51,739 nucleotides of DNA from Asanoa iriomotensis (GCF_016862515.1 NZ_BONC01000057.1:1-51739); one strand, 5' to 3'; numbered from the stretch's first letter, positions 8,100 through 17,097 are shown. The notes: generated by a model from the letters alone, not told the origin. Numbers and translations: made by a program.

Positions 8100-9056
8100 T
8101 CAGCGCACTCGGCCGTAGCCGTAGGGCGTCATCATGGTGACCGACGCCAGCTTGACCGACTCGCCGAAGGTGGGTGCGTGGATCACCTGGCCGCCGCCGA
8201 CGTACAGGGCGACGTGCCCCAGCCCGCTGTAGAAGACCAGGTCACCCGGAGCGAGCTCGCTGCGGGAGATGTGCGCGACCTGGTCCCATTGCATCGCGGC
8301 GTTGTGCGGCAGACTCTTGCCCGCCGCGCGCCAGGCCGCCAGGGTCAGGCCCGAGCAGTCGTAACCGTTCGGACCCTCGGCCGCCCAGACGTACGGCGTG
8401 CCGATCGCGTTGTACGCGTACCGGACCGCCACGCCCGCCTTGCCGGACACCGACGGGATCTTCCCGCTGTACGCGGACCCGCTCGACGTCGACGAGCCGT
8501 AGGCCTGCTTGCGCAGGTCGTACAACTTGTCGAGGTCTGCCTGGATCTTCTTCTTGCGGGCCTGGAGCTCCTTGGCCTGCGCGTCCTGCTGGGCCCGCGC
8601 GGTGGCCAGGCGCTGCTGGTCGGCGGTCAGCTGTTCCCGGGTGGCCTGGAACGCGTCGATCTGCGTCTGACGTTCCCGGGCGAGCGCGTCCAGCGCCGAC
8701 ATCCGGTCCAGCAACCCTGAGCTGTCACCCAGCAGGGCGCCGGCGGTGCCGAGCCGACCGGTCTGGTAGGCCGCGACCGCGATGTCCCCGACCTCGGCCT
8801 GCGCCGCGTCGAGCTGCTGCTGCAGCGGAGCGAGGCGACCTTGCACCTTGCCCGCTTCCGCCTTGGTTGCCTTCGTCTCCTCGTTGAGCTTGTTGTAGGC
8901 CTCGACGACCTTCTCCAGCTCGGCAGACGACCTGTTGATTTTGGTGGTGAGCTCACTGGCCGACGGTTCCGCCGACGCCGCGCCCGCGGGCACGGCAACG
9001 ACCACCGCCATGGCGACCAGCACGAGCGCACGCAGCGACATCCGTGCTGACGACAA
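8100..9056 (-). CDS. NlpC/P60 peptidoglycan endopeptidase (RipA-like)
   Basis: A 318-residue secreted protein. A signal peptide occupies about residues 1-29 (ALVLVAMAVVVAVPAGAASA). Residues 35-190 are a long coiled coil rich in Glu, Gln, Lys and Ala. The last 115 residues are an NlpC/P60 domain with the catalytic Cys in YDCSGL, the His in GHVALYV and a third polar residue in VIHAP. Such enzymes cut the stem peptide of peptidoglycan (D-Glu to diaminopimelate) and help daughter-cell separation; the coiled coil usually controls access. A TTG start at 9056 has AGAAGGG seven bases upstream; the ATG at 9041 lacks a ribosome-binding site. A c-di-AMP riboswitch precedes it. Confidence 0.9.
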   Translation of the reverse strand: MSSARMSLRALVLVAMAVVVAVPAGAASAEPSASELTTKINRSSAELEKVVEAYNKLNEETKATKAEAGKVQGRLAPLQQQLDAAQAEVGDIAVAAYQTGRLGTAGALLGDSSGLLDRMSALDALARERQTQIDAFQATREQLTADQQRLATARAQQDAQAKELQARKKKIQADLDKLYDLRKQAYGSSTSSGSAYSGKIPSVSGKAGVAVRYAYNAIGTPYVWAAEGPNGYDCSGLTLAAWRAAGKSLPHNAAMQWDQVAHISRSELAPGDLVFYSGLGHVALYVGGGQVIHAPTFGESVKLASVTMMTPYGYGRVR

Positions 9057-9071
9057 GGGCAGACCCTTCTT

Positions 9072-9220
9072 CGCGGCCGCCTACCGGGTTAGCTGACGGG
9101 TTCGGACGAGAAGGACGCCCTACCGCGCGCCACGCGCGCGGATTCACCCCAGTGCTCGGTTGGGTCCCCGATTCGCCATGTGGCCAGGCAGTCGTCGTTG
9201 CGGGGCGCTCGGCTAGGACC
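9072..9220 (-). ncRNA. c-di-AMP riboswitch (ydaO-yuaA class)
   Basis: On the reverse strand the leader of the NlpC/P60 gene has the conserved blocks of the ydaO-yuaA riboswitch in the right order: GGGGACCCAA (about 9160-9169), GGGGTGAATCC (9140-9150), then CGAACCCGTCAGCTAACC and GGTAGGCG (9078-9105). The last block ends 22 bases before the TTG start. This class senses cyclic di-AMP and in actinobacteria typically controls cell-wall hydrolases such as RpfA and RipA relatives, turning expression down when c-di-AMP is high. The 5' boundary is approximate; closing helix P1 was not folded. Confidence 0.9.
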
Positions 9221-9541
9221 GGGCGCGGCGCGGGCCGGCGATTCGGCGGCACCGGCGGGGTGCCATCCGGGGGGATGGCTTGAGGAACCTCACCGGCGCC
9301 TCACCGTAACCCCGCACCCCACCCGCACAAAGCGTCTCAGGGGTTATCCGCCCTTTATCAGCCGAATGATCCGCACCGAAAGCAGGACAGCTCACACCTG
9401 CGGGCAAAGAAATTTCATTGGCAGTGCAAAAATCTTGGGCCCGGCTCTAGCGACGGTCGGTTACTACGTAGTTAAATGTGTTTCACCTTGTGACCCACAC
9501 CACACTCACACGCATCCAGACGCACAAAGTGGGGCGCCCCG
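9221..9541. other. Intergenic region upstream of the ABC operon
   Basis: This stretch has no credible gene. It contains a perfect 7-bp hairpin with a 4-nt G loop (9262-9279), lying upstream of the riboswitch on the reverse strand. It also contains a 10-bp palindrome ACTACGTAGT (9463-9472), about 70 bp before the first ABC gene. The palindrome may be an operator for the transporter operon, but I see no second copy. Confidence 0.4.
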
Positions 9542-10336
9542 GTGCTGCAAGTCCGAAATCTCGAGGTCGTCTACGACGACGTGATGCTTGTCTTACGCGG
9601 TGTCTCGCTCGACCTCCCGAGCGGCGCCGTCGTCGCCCTGCTCGGCGCCAACGGCGCGGGCAAGACGACCCTGCTGCGGGCCCTGACCGGCCTCCTCGAC
9701 GTCCACGACGGCGCGGTGACGAAGGGCTCGGTGACCCTCGACGGCGACCCGATCCACGGCCTGCGGCCGGCCGCCATCGTGCGGCGCGGTGTCAGCCAGG
9801 TCATGGAGGGCCGCCGCATCTTCGGCGAGCTGAGCGTGGAGGACAACCTCCGCGTCGGCGGCCACACCAACGCCGGCGCCGTCGGCGAGCGGCTCGACCA
9901 CGTCTACGGCCTGTTCCCGGTGCTCAAGGACCGCCGCCGGAAGCTGGCCGGCTACCTGTCCGGGGGTGAGCAGCAGATGCTCGCGATGGGGCGGGCGCTG
10001 ATGGCGAAACCCCGCTACCTGCTGCTCGACGAGCCGAGCCTCGGCCTCGCGCCCCGCCTGGTCGACCAGGTCCGCGAGATCATCGTCGAGATCAACAAGT
10101 CGGGCACCGCGGTGCTGCTGGTCGAGCAGAACGCGGCGATGGCGCTGTCGATCGCGAGCCACGGGTACGTGCTCGAGACCGGCAAGGTCGTCCTCGACAA
10201 GCCCGCCGACCGGCTGCTGGCCGACGACGACGTGCGCGAGTTCTACCTGGGCCTCGGCGCCGCCGACACGGGCGCCGCGCGCCGCTCGTTCCGCGACGTC
10301 AAGCACTACAAACGGCGCAAGCGGTGGTTGTCATGA
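9542..10336 (+). CDS. Branched-chain-type ABC transporter ATP-binding protein (LivF-like)
   Basis: A 264-residue ATPase. GANGAGKT near residue 38 is the Walker A loop, QVMEGRRIFGELSVEDNLRVG is the LivF-type Q-loop region, LSGGEQQ near 140 is the signature, and YLLLDEPS is Walker B. The E in MEGRRIF and the short C-terminus are typical of LivF rather than LivG. A basic tail (KHYKRRKRW) extends the usual end. With LivG-, LivH- and LivM-like proteins it would power import of a substrate delivered by the lipoprotein at 14986. It is the first gene of the operon; the start is GTG and overlaps downstream by ATGA. Confidence 0.9.
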   Translation: MLQVRNLEVVYDDVMLVLRGVSLDLPSGAVVALLGANGAGKTTLLRALTGLLDVHDGAVTKGSVTLDGDPIHGLRPAAIVRRGVSQVMEGRRIFGELSVEDNLRVGGHTNAGAVGERLDHVYGLFPVLKDRRRKLAGYLSGGEQQMLAMGRALMAKPRYLLLDEPSLGLAPRLVDQVREIIVEINKSGTAVLLVEQNAAMALSIASHGYVLETGKVVLDKPADRLLADDDVREFYLGLGAADTGAARRSFRDVKHYKRRKRWLS

Positions 10337-11109
10337 GCGGCGATATCCTGGCCTTCGAGGACGTGCACCTGAGCTTCGCCGGTGTGAAGGCGATCGACGG
10401 CATCAGCTTCACGGTCGGCGAGCGCGAGCTGTTCGCCATCATCGGGCCCAACGGCGCCGGCAAGACGTCGATCTTCAACGTGCTCTCCGGCGTCTACCGC
10501 CCGCAGCGCGGCCGGGTCGTCTTCGACGGCGCCGACCTGATCGGTCGCCGCCCGCACCAGATCGCGGCCCGCGGCATGGCCCGCACCTTCCAGAACGTCG
10601 AGCTGTTCGCGAACCTCACGGTCCTCGACAACCTGATGCTCGGACGACACCACCACATCGGGTACGGGACGCTGGCGGCCCTCGCCTGGCTCGGCAAGGC
10701 CCGGCGGGCCGAAGTCGCGGCGCGCGCGCGGGTCGAGGACATCATCGACTTCCTGGAGCTCGAGCAGTGGCGCCGGCTGCCGGTCGGCCTGCTGCCCTAC
10801 GGCGTGCAGAAGCGCGTCGAGCTCGGCCGGGCCCTGGCGATGGAGCCCAAGCTGCTCCTCCTCGACGAGCCGGTCGGCGGCATGAACGTCGAGGAGACCG
10901 AGGACATGGCCCGCTACATCCTCGACATCCGCGACGAGCTGGACATCCCGATCGTGCTCGTCGAGCACGACATGGGCCTGGTGATGGACCTGGCCGACCG
11001 GGTGATGGTGGTCGACTTCGGCCACCCGGTGGCGACCGGCGCTCCGGCCGAGATCCAGCACGACCCCGACGTGATCCGCGCCTATCTGGGGGAGGTGGAT
11101 CGGGCATGA
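10333..11109 (+). CDS. Branched-chain-type ABC transporter ATP-binding protein (LivG-like)
   Basis: A 258-residue ATPase starting MSGDILAFEDVHLSFAGVKA. GPNGAGKTS is Walker A, ARTFQNVELFANLTVLDNLMLG is the LivG-type Q-loop, LPYGVQKRVELGRAL replaces the normal LSGGQ signature with the LPYG form common in this family, and LLLLDEPVGGMN is Walker B. The C-terminus DPDVIRAYLGE is the LivG tail. It pairs with the LivF-like protein. The ATG at 10333 overlaps the previous stop (ATGA); an in-frame GTG three codons earlier is less likely. Confidence 0.9.
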   Translation: MSGDILAFEDVHLSFAGVKAIDGISFTVGERELFAIIGPNGAGKTSIFNVLSGVYRPQRGRVVFDGADLIGRRPHQIAARGMARTFQNVELFANLTVLDNLMLGRHHHIGYGTLAALAWLGKARRAEVAARARVEDIIDFLELEQWRRLPVGLLPYGVQKRVELGRALAMEPKLLLLDEPVGGMNVEETEDMARYILDIRDELDIPIVLVEHDMGLVMDLADRVMVVDFGHPVATGAPAEIQHDPDVIRAYLGEVDRA

Positions 11110-12977
11110 CGCTGGCACCGACCCGCACCGACACGGTGACCACGATCGCGTCCCGGATCCGCGACCGGGCCGCGGCGACGCCACACGGTGTCGCGATGCG
11201 CGAGAAGCACCACGGCATCTGGCGGCAGTACACCTGGTCCGACTACTGGGACCAGGCGCTGACCGTCGCGCACGGCCTGCTCGCCCTCGGCGTGCGGCCG
11301 GGCGACCGGGTCGCGGTGCACGCCGACAACCGGCCCGAGTGGCTGTTCACCGACGTGGCCACGGTCGCGGTCCGGGCGACCACCGTCGGGCTCTACCCGA
11401 CCAACCCGGCACCGGAGGTCGGTTACCTGCTGTCCCACTCGGGCGCCAGGGTGCTGGTCGCCGAAGACCAGGAGCAGGTCGACAAGGCGCTCGAGGTGAT
11501 CGGCGAGTGCCCCGACCTGGAGCGGGTGATCTACCTCGAGCCGCGCGGCATCCGGCACCGCTACGACCACCCGGCGCTGCTCGGCTGGGACGACCTGCTG
11601 GCGCTGGGCCGCGAGCACCGGGCCGCGCACGCCGAGGCGGTCGACGACCTGATGGCGACCACGACGCTCGACGACATCGCCACGCTGATCTACACGTCGG
11701 GCACGACCGGTCCGCCCAAGGGCGCGATGCTGTCGGTGGCCAATGTGGACTTCGCGGTGCGCACGATCAGTGCCGGCCGGGGTTTCGCCGGTGCCCCGCC
11801 GGGCCCGCGCGACCTGCTGGTGTCCTACCTGCCGCTGTGCCACGTCGCCGAGCGGATCTTCACGATCTGGTTCAACGCCGGCGCCGGCATCCAGGTCAAC
11901 TTCGCCGAGTCGATCGCCACCGTGCAGGCCAACCTGCGCGAGGTGCAGCCGACGATCCTGTTCGGCGTGCCGCGCATCTGGGAGAAGATGCTGGCAACGG
12001 TGCAGATCAAGCTGGCCAACGCGTCGCCCGTCAAGCGGCTCAACGCCCGGCTCTGGCTGCGGGTGGCCGACCGGATCGGCGCCACGCTGGTGCGCACCGG
12101 CGGGGTGCACACGTTCGGCACCCGACTCGCGTACGCGACCGGTTGGCTCTTCTTCTACCGCGCCCTGCGCGAGCGGGTCGGCATCGGCCGGGTCCGGTTC
12201 GCGGCTTCCGGCGCCGCGCCGATCGCGCCCGACGTGCTGCGCTTCTTCATGGGCATCGGCGTGCCGATGTACGAGGTCTACGGCATGACCGAGAGCTCGG
12301 CGATCGCGACGGGCAACCGGCCGCGGCGGGTGCGGCTCGGCACGGTCGGCGAGGCCGAGGACGACACCGAGCTGCGGCTCGACCCGGCCACCGGCGAGAT
12401 CCAGCTCCGGCACGCGGGCGTGTTCGTCGGCTACTTCAACGACCCGGCGGCGACGGCGCGGGCCAGGACCGACGACGGGTGGCTGCGCACCGGCGACATC
12501 GGCGAGTGGTCCGGCGACGGCCACACGCATCTGCGAATCACGGACCGGGCCAAGGACATCATGATCACCGCGGGCGGCAAGAACATCGCGCCCAGCGAGA
12601 TCGAGAACGCGCTCAAGGCGTCGCCGTACATCAAGGAGGCGATCCTGCTCGGCGATCGCAAGCCGTTCCTGGCCGCGCTGATCGGCATCGAGTGGGACAC
12701 GGTCGGCGAGTGGGCGCAGCGCCGTGGCGTCGGCTACACCACCTACCGCGACCTGTCCGACAAGGACGAGGTGCGCGCGCTGGTGCAGTCGGTGGTCGAC
12801 GACGTCAACCGGCGGCACGCCCCGGTCGAGCACGTGCGCGAGTTCCGGATGCTGCCCAAGGAGCTCGACCACGAGGACGGCGAGCTGACCGCGACCCAGA
12901 AGGTCCGCCGCTCCGCGGTGGCCGACCTGTTCGGCGACCTGGTCGACGACATCTACAAGGCGAAGGCAGCGGCATGA
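11106..12977 (+). CDS. Long-chain-type acyl-CoA synthetase (AMP-binding)
   Basis: A 623-residue adenylate-forming enzyme. LIYTSGTTGPPKGAM is the P-loop-like AMP-binding motif, VPMYEVYGMTESS near residue 395 is motif A5, and DGWLRTGDIGEW followed by ITDRAKDIMITAGGKNIAP is the hinge and A8 motif; the catalytic Lys lies near the C-terminus. It belongs to the long-chain/very-long-chain fatty-acid type, converting a carboxylic acid plus CoA and ATP to acyl-CoA and AMP. It is placed between the ATPase and permease genes with 4-bp overlaps on both sides, so it is part of the transporter operon. This suggests the imported substrate is a carboxylic acid trapped as its CoA ester. Confidence 0.9.
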   Translation: MTLAPTRTDTVTTIASRIRDRAAATPHGVAMREKHHGIWRQYTWSDYWDQALTVAHGLLALGVRPGDRVAVHADNRPEWLFTDVATVAVRATTVGLYPTNPAPEVGYLLSHSGARVLVAEDQEQVDKALEVIGECPDLERVIYLEPRGIRHRYDHPALLGWDDLLALGREHRAAHAEAVDDLMATTTLDDIATLIYTSGTTGPPKGAMLSVANVDFAVRTISAGRGFAGAPPGPRDLLVSYLPLCHVAERIFTIWFNAGAGIQVNFAESIATVQANLREVQPTILFGVPRIWEKMLATVQIKLANASPVKRLNARLWLRVADRIGATLVRTGGVHTFGTRLAYATGWLFFYRALRERVGIGRVRFAASGAAPIAPDVLRFFMGIGVPMYEVYGMTESSAIATGNRPRRVRLGTVGEAEDDTELRLDPATGEIQLRHAGVFVGYFNDPAATARARTDDGWLRTGDIGEWSGDGHTHLRITDRAKDIMITAGGKNIAPSEIENALKASPYIKEAILLGDRKPFLAALIGIEWDTVGEWAQRRGVGYTTYRDLSDKDEVRALVQSVVDDVNRRHAPVEHVREFRMLPKELDHEDGELTATQKVRRSAVADLFGDLVDDIYKAKAAA

Positions 12978-13858
12978 GCTCTTTCGTCGAGGGCTTCTTG
13001 CGGGGGATCGGCGTGGGAAGCGTGTACGCGCTGCTCGCGCTCGGTTTCGTGATCATCTACAAGGCGACGCGGGTGATCAGCTTCGCCCAGCCGGCCCTGA
13101 TGCTCGCCGGCGTCGTGCTGGTCAGCCACCTCGCCGTCCCGCTCGGCTTCTGGGGCGCGCTGCCGGTGGCCGCCCTGCTCACCGCGCTGCTCGGGCTCGG
13201 CATCGAGCGCGGCGCGGTGCGCCCGATGATCGGCCGCCCGGCGTTCGTCGTCGCGATCATCACGCTCGGCGTCGACGTGGCCATCCGGGTCGTGGTCAAC
13301 ATCTTCATCGGGCTCGACGTGCGCAACGTGCACGACCCGTGGGGGCTGGGCACTCTGGTGATCGGCGACGTCCACATCGAACACCGGCACATCGCGGCGT
13401 TCCTGTGCGCGGCGGTGCTGGTGGCGGGGCTGTTCGCGTTCTTCCGGTTCACCCGGATGGGCCTCGCGATGCGGGCCGCGGCCGACGACCAGGAGGCCGC
13501 GCTCGCACAGGGCGTCTCGGTCGGCGCGGTGTTCGCGCTGAGCTGGGCACTGGCCGGTGCGCTGGCCGCGGTGGGCGGCACGTTCGCGGCCGCGGGCGGC
13601 AGCTTCGACGGCACGCTCTGGCTGACCGCGCTGGTCGCGCTTCCCGTGATCATCCTCGGCGGGCTCGACTCGCTGCCCGGCGCGGTGGTCGGCGGCCTGG
13701 CCGTCGGCGTCGCGCAGGAGCTGGTCGCCACCTACCAGAACCACACGCCCTGGCTCGGCGGCAACGTCTCGGTGATCACGCCGTACGTGCTGATGCTGCT
13801 TGTCCTGCTCGTGCGCCCCTACGGGCTGTTCGGCACCCGGGAGGTCGAACGGGTATGA
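12974..13858 (+). CDS. Branched-chain-type ABC transporter permease (LivH-like)
   Basis: A 294-residue membrane protein starting MSSFVEGFLRGIGVGSVYALLALGF. It has about eight hydrophobic helices. The ATRVISFAQPALMLAG segment corresponds to the N-F-x-x-G/A-x-x-x-M motif of LivH proteins, and TRMGLAMRAAADDQEAALAQGV is the cytoplasmic coupling loop. The C-terminus VRPYGLFGTREVERV is typical. It forms the inner-membrane pore with the LivM-like partner. The start overlaps the acyl-CoA synthetase stop by 4 bp. Confidence 0.9.
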   Translation: MSSFVEGFLRGIGVGSVYALLALGFVIIYKATRVISFAQPALMLAGVVLVSHLAVPLGFWGALPVAALLTALLGLGIERGAVRPMIGRPAFVVAIITLGVDVAIRVVVNIFIGLDVRNVHDPWGLGTLVIGDVHIEHRHIAAFLCAAVLVAGLFAFFRFTRMGLAMRAAADDQEAALAQGVSVGAVFALSWALAGALAAVGGTFAAAGGSFDGTLWLTALVALPVIILGGLDSLPGAVVGGLAVGVAQELVATYQNHTPWLGGNVSVITPYVLMLLVLLVRPYGLFGTREVERV

Positions 13859-14976
13859 CGGTTGCCACCAAGGCCCCGCGCGGAAGGCCGTTGCTGTTCA
13901 CGTCGTACTCCCGCGAGATGGGCCTGTTCCCGACGACCACCCGCAAGGTGGCGTTCGGCGTGCTGCTCGCGGTGACGGCGCTGCTGCCGTTCATGCTCGC
14001 CGACGCCGAGCTGCAACTGCTGGCGACGTGCTGCATCGCCGCGATCGGCGCGATCGGGCTCGGCCTGGTCACCGGCTATGCGGGCCAGGTGTCGCTCGGG
14101 CACGCGTTCTTCCTCGGCATCGGCGCGTACACCGCCTCCGTGATCAGCGGTGACCCCGACGGCCGCACCCTCGGCCTCGGTGTGACCAACCTGCTCGTCT
14201 GGTTGCCGGCCGCGGGCCTGGTCGCCGGGCTGTTCGGCGTGATCGTCGCGCCGCTGGCCACCCGGCTGCGCGGTCTCTACCTGGCGATCGTCACGCTCGG
14301 CCTGGTCTTCATCGGAGCGCACATCTTCAACGAGTGGTCGAGCGTGACCGGCGGCGTCGGCGTCGGCCGGCCCGCGCCGACCCTCGAGGTCTTCGGCTGG
14401 TCGCTGACCGAGACGACCGCGTCGGCCACCCGCGACCAGAAGCTGTTCTGGCTGATGGCCGGGCTGCTGCTGGTGTTCGCGCTGGCGGCGCGCAACCTCG
14501 CCCGGTCGCGGGTCGGCCGGGCGTTCACGGCGATCCGCGACCGCGACATCGCGGCCGGCGTGATCGGCGTCAACCTGGCCCGCTACAAGACGATCGCGTT
14601 CGCGGTCTCGTCCTTCTACGCCGGCTGTGCGGGAGCGCTGCTGTTCACGGTGACGGGGTTCATCGAACCCAGCTCGTTCAGCCTGCTGCTGTCGGTCCAG
14701 TACATCGCGATGGTGTTGATCGGCGGCGCCGGCACCATCTCCGGTGCGATCGCCGGGGCGTTCTTCATCACCCTGCTGCCGCGGATCATCCGCGAGCTGC
14801 AGGCCTTCCTACCGTTCATCAGCACCGACGCCAACGAGGTGCCCAATGTGCTGCAGGTCGAGTCGATCCTCTACGGCGTCCTGATCATCGTTTTCCTGAT
14901 TTTCGAACCGCGGGGGCTCTTCGGCCTGTGGGTCCGCGCGCGCAACTACTGGAAGTCCTGGCCCTTCTCCTACTAA
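13855..14976 (+). CDS. Branched-chain-type ABC transporter permease (LivM-like)
   Basis: A 373-residue membrane protein with a roughly 40-residue cytoplasmic N-terminus and about nine to ten hydrophobic helices. GLVTGYAGQVSLGHAFFLGIGAY is the classic LivM signature near residues 70-95, and RSRVGRAFTAIRDRDIAAGVIGVN is the coupling loop that contacts the ATPase. The end, FEPRGLFGLWVRARNYW, is also typical. It forms the translocation path with the LivH-like protein. ATGA overlap with the preceding gene. Confidence 0.9.
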   Translation: MTVATKAPRGRPLLFTSYSREMGLFPTTTRKVAFGVLLAVTALLPFMLADAELQLLATCCIAAIGAIGLGLVTGYAGQVSLGHAFFLGIGAYTASVISGDPDGRTLGLGVTNLLVWLPAAGLVAGLFGVIVAPLATRLRGLYLAIVTLGLVFIGAHIFNEWSSVTGGVGVGRPAPTLEVFGWSLTETTASATRDQKLFWLMAGLLLVFALAARNLARSRVGRAFTAIRDRDIAAGVIGVNLARYKTIAFAVSSFYAGCAGALLFTVTGFIEPSSFSLLLSVQYIAMVLIGGAGTISGAIAGAFFITLLPRIIRELQAFLPFISTDANEVPNVLQVESILYGVLIIVFLIFEPRGLFGLWVRARNYWKSWPFSY

Positions 14977-14985
14977 GAGGTGCGC

Positions 14986-16269
14986 ATGAAACGACTGGCA
15001 TCCGGTGCCGCGGTCGTTCTCCTCGCGGTCGCCCTCGGCGGCTGCCGCGGAAGCGACACGGAGACCGGTGAGTCCGGCGTCAAGACCGACGTCGGTGTGA
15101 CGGCGGAGCCTTGCCCCGAGGCCGTCAACAAAGACAAGGGCTGCATCTATCTCGGCATCATCTCCGACCTCACCGAGGGCCCGTTCCGGGCGTTGGCGGT
15201 GCCGATCACCGATGCCCAGAAGGCGTTCTGGAAGCGGGTCAACTCCAACGGTGGGATCGGCGACTACGAGGTCGACGTCACCAAATATGTCCGGGACAAC
15301 AAGTACAACCCGCAGGTGACCAACCAGGTGTACCAGGAGATCAAGCCCAACATCCTGGCGCTGGCGCAGACGCTGGGCTCGCCGACGACGGCGGCGATCC
15401 TGCCCGACATGAAGGCCAGCAACGTGGTCGGCTCGCCGGCGGCGTGGACCTCGGCTTATGCGTTCGAGGACGTGATCATCGAGTCCGGTGCCAACTACTG
15501 CATCGAGTCGATGAACGCGCTCGACTACGCCAACGAGGTCTACAAGCCCAAGAAGGTCATGGCGGTGCACCTGGCCGGTGACTACGGCGACGACGCCGCA
15601 GCGGGCGCGAAGCTCGCTTCCGAGAAGCTGGGCTTCGAGTTCGCCGACGTGAAGACCGACACCGGCACCGACAAGCAGGCCGGCGCGGTCGGGGCGATCC
15701 TGCAGCAGCAGCCCGACGTGGTCATCCTGACCACCGGCCCGGCCGACGCGGCCGCGGTGATCGGCGGCGCGGCGGCCCGGGGCTTCAAGGGCCGCTTCAT
15801 CGGCACCAGCCCGACCTGGAACCCGGCGTTGCTGCAGAGCCCGGCGGGCCCGGCGCTGACCGCGCTGTACGAGCAGAGCGGGCCGTGGGGCTCGTGGGGC
15901 ACCGACTCACCGGGCCACAAGGCGATGCGGGACGCGCTGCCCGGCAAGACGCCGTCCGACGGGTACACCTCCGGTTGGGTCTGGTCGTACCCGGTGAAGG
16001 CCGCCCTGGAGAAGGCCGTCGCCAACGGTGACCTGACCCGGGCCGGCGTGGTGGCCGCGGTCAAGCAGCTCAGCTCGGTCGACTACGAGGGCATGCTGCC
16101 GGCCGGCGCGGGCAACTTCGCCGGTGGACCCGGCGGCACGTTCAAGCAGACCCAGATCTCCAAGGTGGACGCGACCGCGCCCACCGGCGTGACGAAGGTG
16201 CGCGACATGTTCGAGGGCCCGACGGCCAAGGCGTTCACCCTCGACAAGCCCTGCTTCGAACAGCTCTGA
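14986..16269 (+). CDS. ABC transporter substrate-binding lipoprotein
   Basis: A 427-residue periplasmic-binding-protein type I (Leu/Ile/Val-binding-like). The N-terminus MKRLASGAAVVLLAVALGGC ends in a lipobox (L-G-G-C), so the mature protein is lipid-anchored outside the membrane. Domain features include GIISDLTEGPFRALAVPITDA and YVRDNKYNPQVTNQVYQEI, a ligand-cleft pattern of this family. It captures the substrate for the LivHM-FG-like importer encoded just upstream. The ATG at 14986 has AAGAGG at optimal distance. The ligand is unknown; the operon's acyl-CoA synthetase suggests an organic acid rather than an amino acid. Confidence 0.9.
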   Translation: MKRLASGAAVVLLAVALGGCRGSDTETGESGVKTDVGVTAEPCPEAVNKDKGCIYLGIISDLTEGPFRALAVPITDAQKAFWKRVNSNGGIGDYEVDVTKYVRDNKYNPQVTNQVYQEIKPNILALAQTLGSPTTAAILPDMKASNVVGSPAAWTSAYAFEDVIIESGANYCIESMNALDYANEVYKPKKVMAVHLAGDYGDDAAAGAKLASEKLGFEFADVKTDTGTDKQAGAVGAILQQQPDVVILTTGPADAAAVIGGAAARGFKGRFIGTSPTWNPALLQSPAGPALTALYEQSGPWGSWGTDSPGHKAMRDALPGKTPSDGYTSGWVWSYPVKAALEKAVANGDLTRAGVVAAVKQLSSVDYEGMLPAGAGNFAGGPGGTFKQTQISKVDATAPTGVTKVRDMFEGPTAKAFTLDKPCFEQL

Positions 16270-16282
16270 CGCTCCACTCTCG

Positions 16283-16318
16283 GCGGCCGTCGCGTCCCCC
16301 GGACGCGGCGGCCGCTTT
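16283..16318 (+). terminator. Rho-independent terminator of the ABC operon
   Basis: A 15-bp stem (one G-T pair) with a CCC loop starts 13 bases after the stop codon of the substrate-binding protein gene and is followed by TTTG. Confidence 0.85.
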
Positions 16319-16599
16319 GTCGCATTTTCCGAGTCCCGCCTACAGGATCGCGCGGCCATACCGGGCGCAACCTGGGTAAAGACCTGGCCACACCCCCACC
16401 CGCCGCATCCCGAAGTGCCAGGTGGCGGATTGCGGCACTTCCCTCAACTAGCTCGCGTTTCGCACAATGGCAGTAGAGCTTTCCGCCGCACGTCAGCGGG
16501 CTCTCCGCGGTTCAGCGCGACCTGCCTTCGCCCTCACCGGAAGGCCGATCGGGAAACGGCACGTCACCACAGCCCGCACGGAGTTGCTGGAGGCACCCC
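16319..16599. repeat. Intergenic region with an 8-bp inverted repeat
   Basis: No gene is seen here. GAAGTGCC (16412-16419) and GGCACTTC (16434-16441) are perfect inverted copies separated by 14 bp. They could be an operator or an RNA hairpin upstream of the 16600 gene, which starts 158 bp further on. Confidence 0.45.
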
Positions 16600-17097
16600 G
16601 TGAAAACAGCCCGCCCGCAGCCCATCACCTCGGCCAGCCCACCGCCCACCCCGCTCTACCGGCAGCCCGGCATCCTGGTCACCAGTGAGTCGTTCGTGGT
16701 CGCCGGCCGGCGGTTCCCGGTCCGCGACCTGTCCAACCTCCGCACGGCCCGCGGCCCCCACGACCGGCTCACGATGCGGTCGGTGCTGGTCAGCGGCGCG
16801 GTCCTGGGCAGTGTCGGCGTCGCACTGAGCTTCAGCGGCGCGCGCCTGAGCCCGACGGCGTTCCTTCTGCTAGGCGCGGCGGCCTTCGTGCCGATCGCTC
16901 TGGTGTCCTTCGGACACCGGATGCGCCCGCGGGCCTACGAGCTGTGGGGCGACTACCGCGGCATGACGGTGCTGCTGTTCAGCTCAGACGAGGAGCGGGA
17001 ATACGGCCAGGTCACCCGGGCACTGCTCCGCGCACAGGAGGTCGACCGCATGGGCGGCCTGGCCTCGACACCCCTGGTCAACGTCTACCCCTGGTGA
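16600..17097 (+). CDS. Small two-helix membrane protein, DUF6232-like
   Basis: A 165-residue protein with a GTG start preceded by GGAGG. Residues 20-55 read like a small beta-rich domain (GILVTSESFVVAGRRFPVRDLSNLRTA). Two hydrophobic helices follow (about 63-82 and 87-106), and then a cytoplasmic tail with GMTVLLFSSDEEREYGQVTRALLRAQE. This layout matches actinobacterial DUF6232-type proteins, whose function is unknown. It stands alone between terminators on both sides. The family label is from memory. Confidence 0.6.
   Translation: MKTARPQPITSASPPPTPLYRQPGILVTSESFVVAGRRFPVRDLSNLRTARGPHDRLTMRSVLVSGAVLGSVGVALSFSGARLSPTAFLLLGAAAFVPIALVSFGHRMRPRAYELWGDYRGMTVLLFSSDEEREYGQVTRALLRAQEVDRMGGLASTPLVNVYPW

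Noticed and set aside
9463-9472. ACTACGTAGT palindrome as a confirmed operator
   Set aside because: A single 10-bp palindrome without a second copy or a linked regulator gene is too weak to name.
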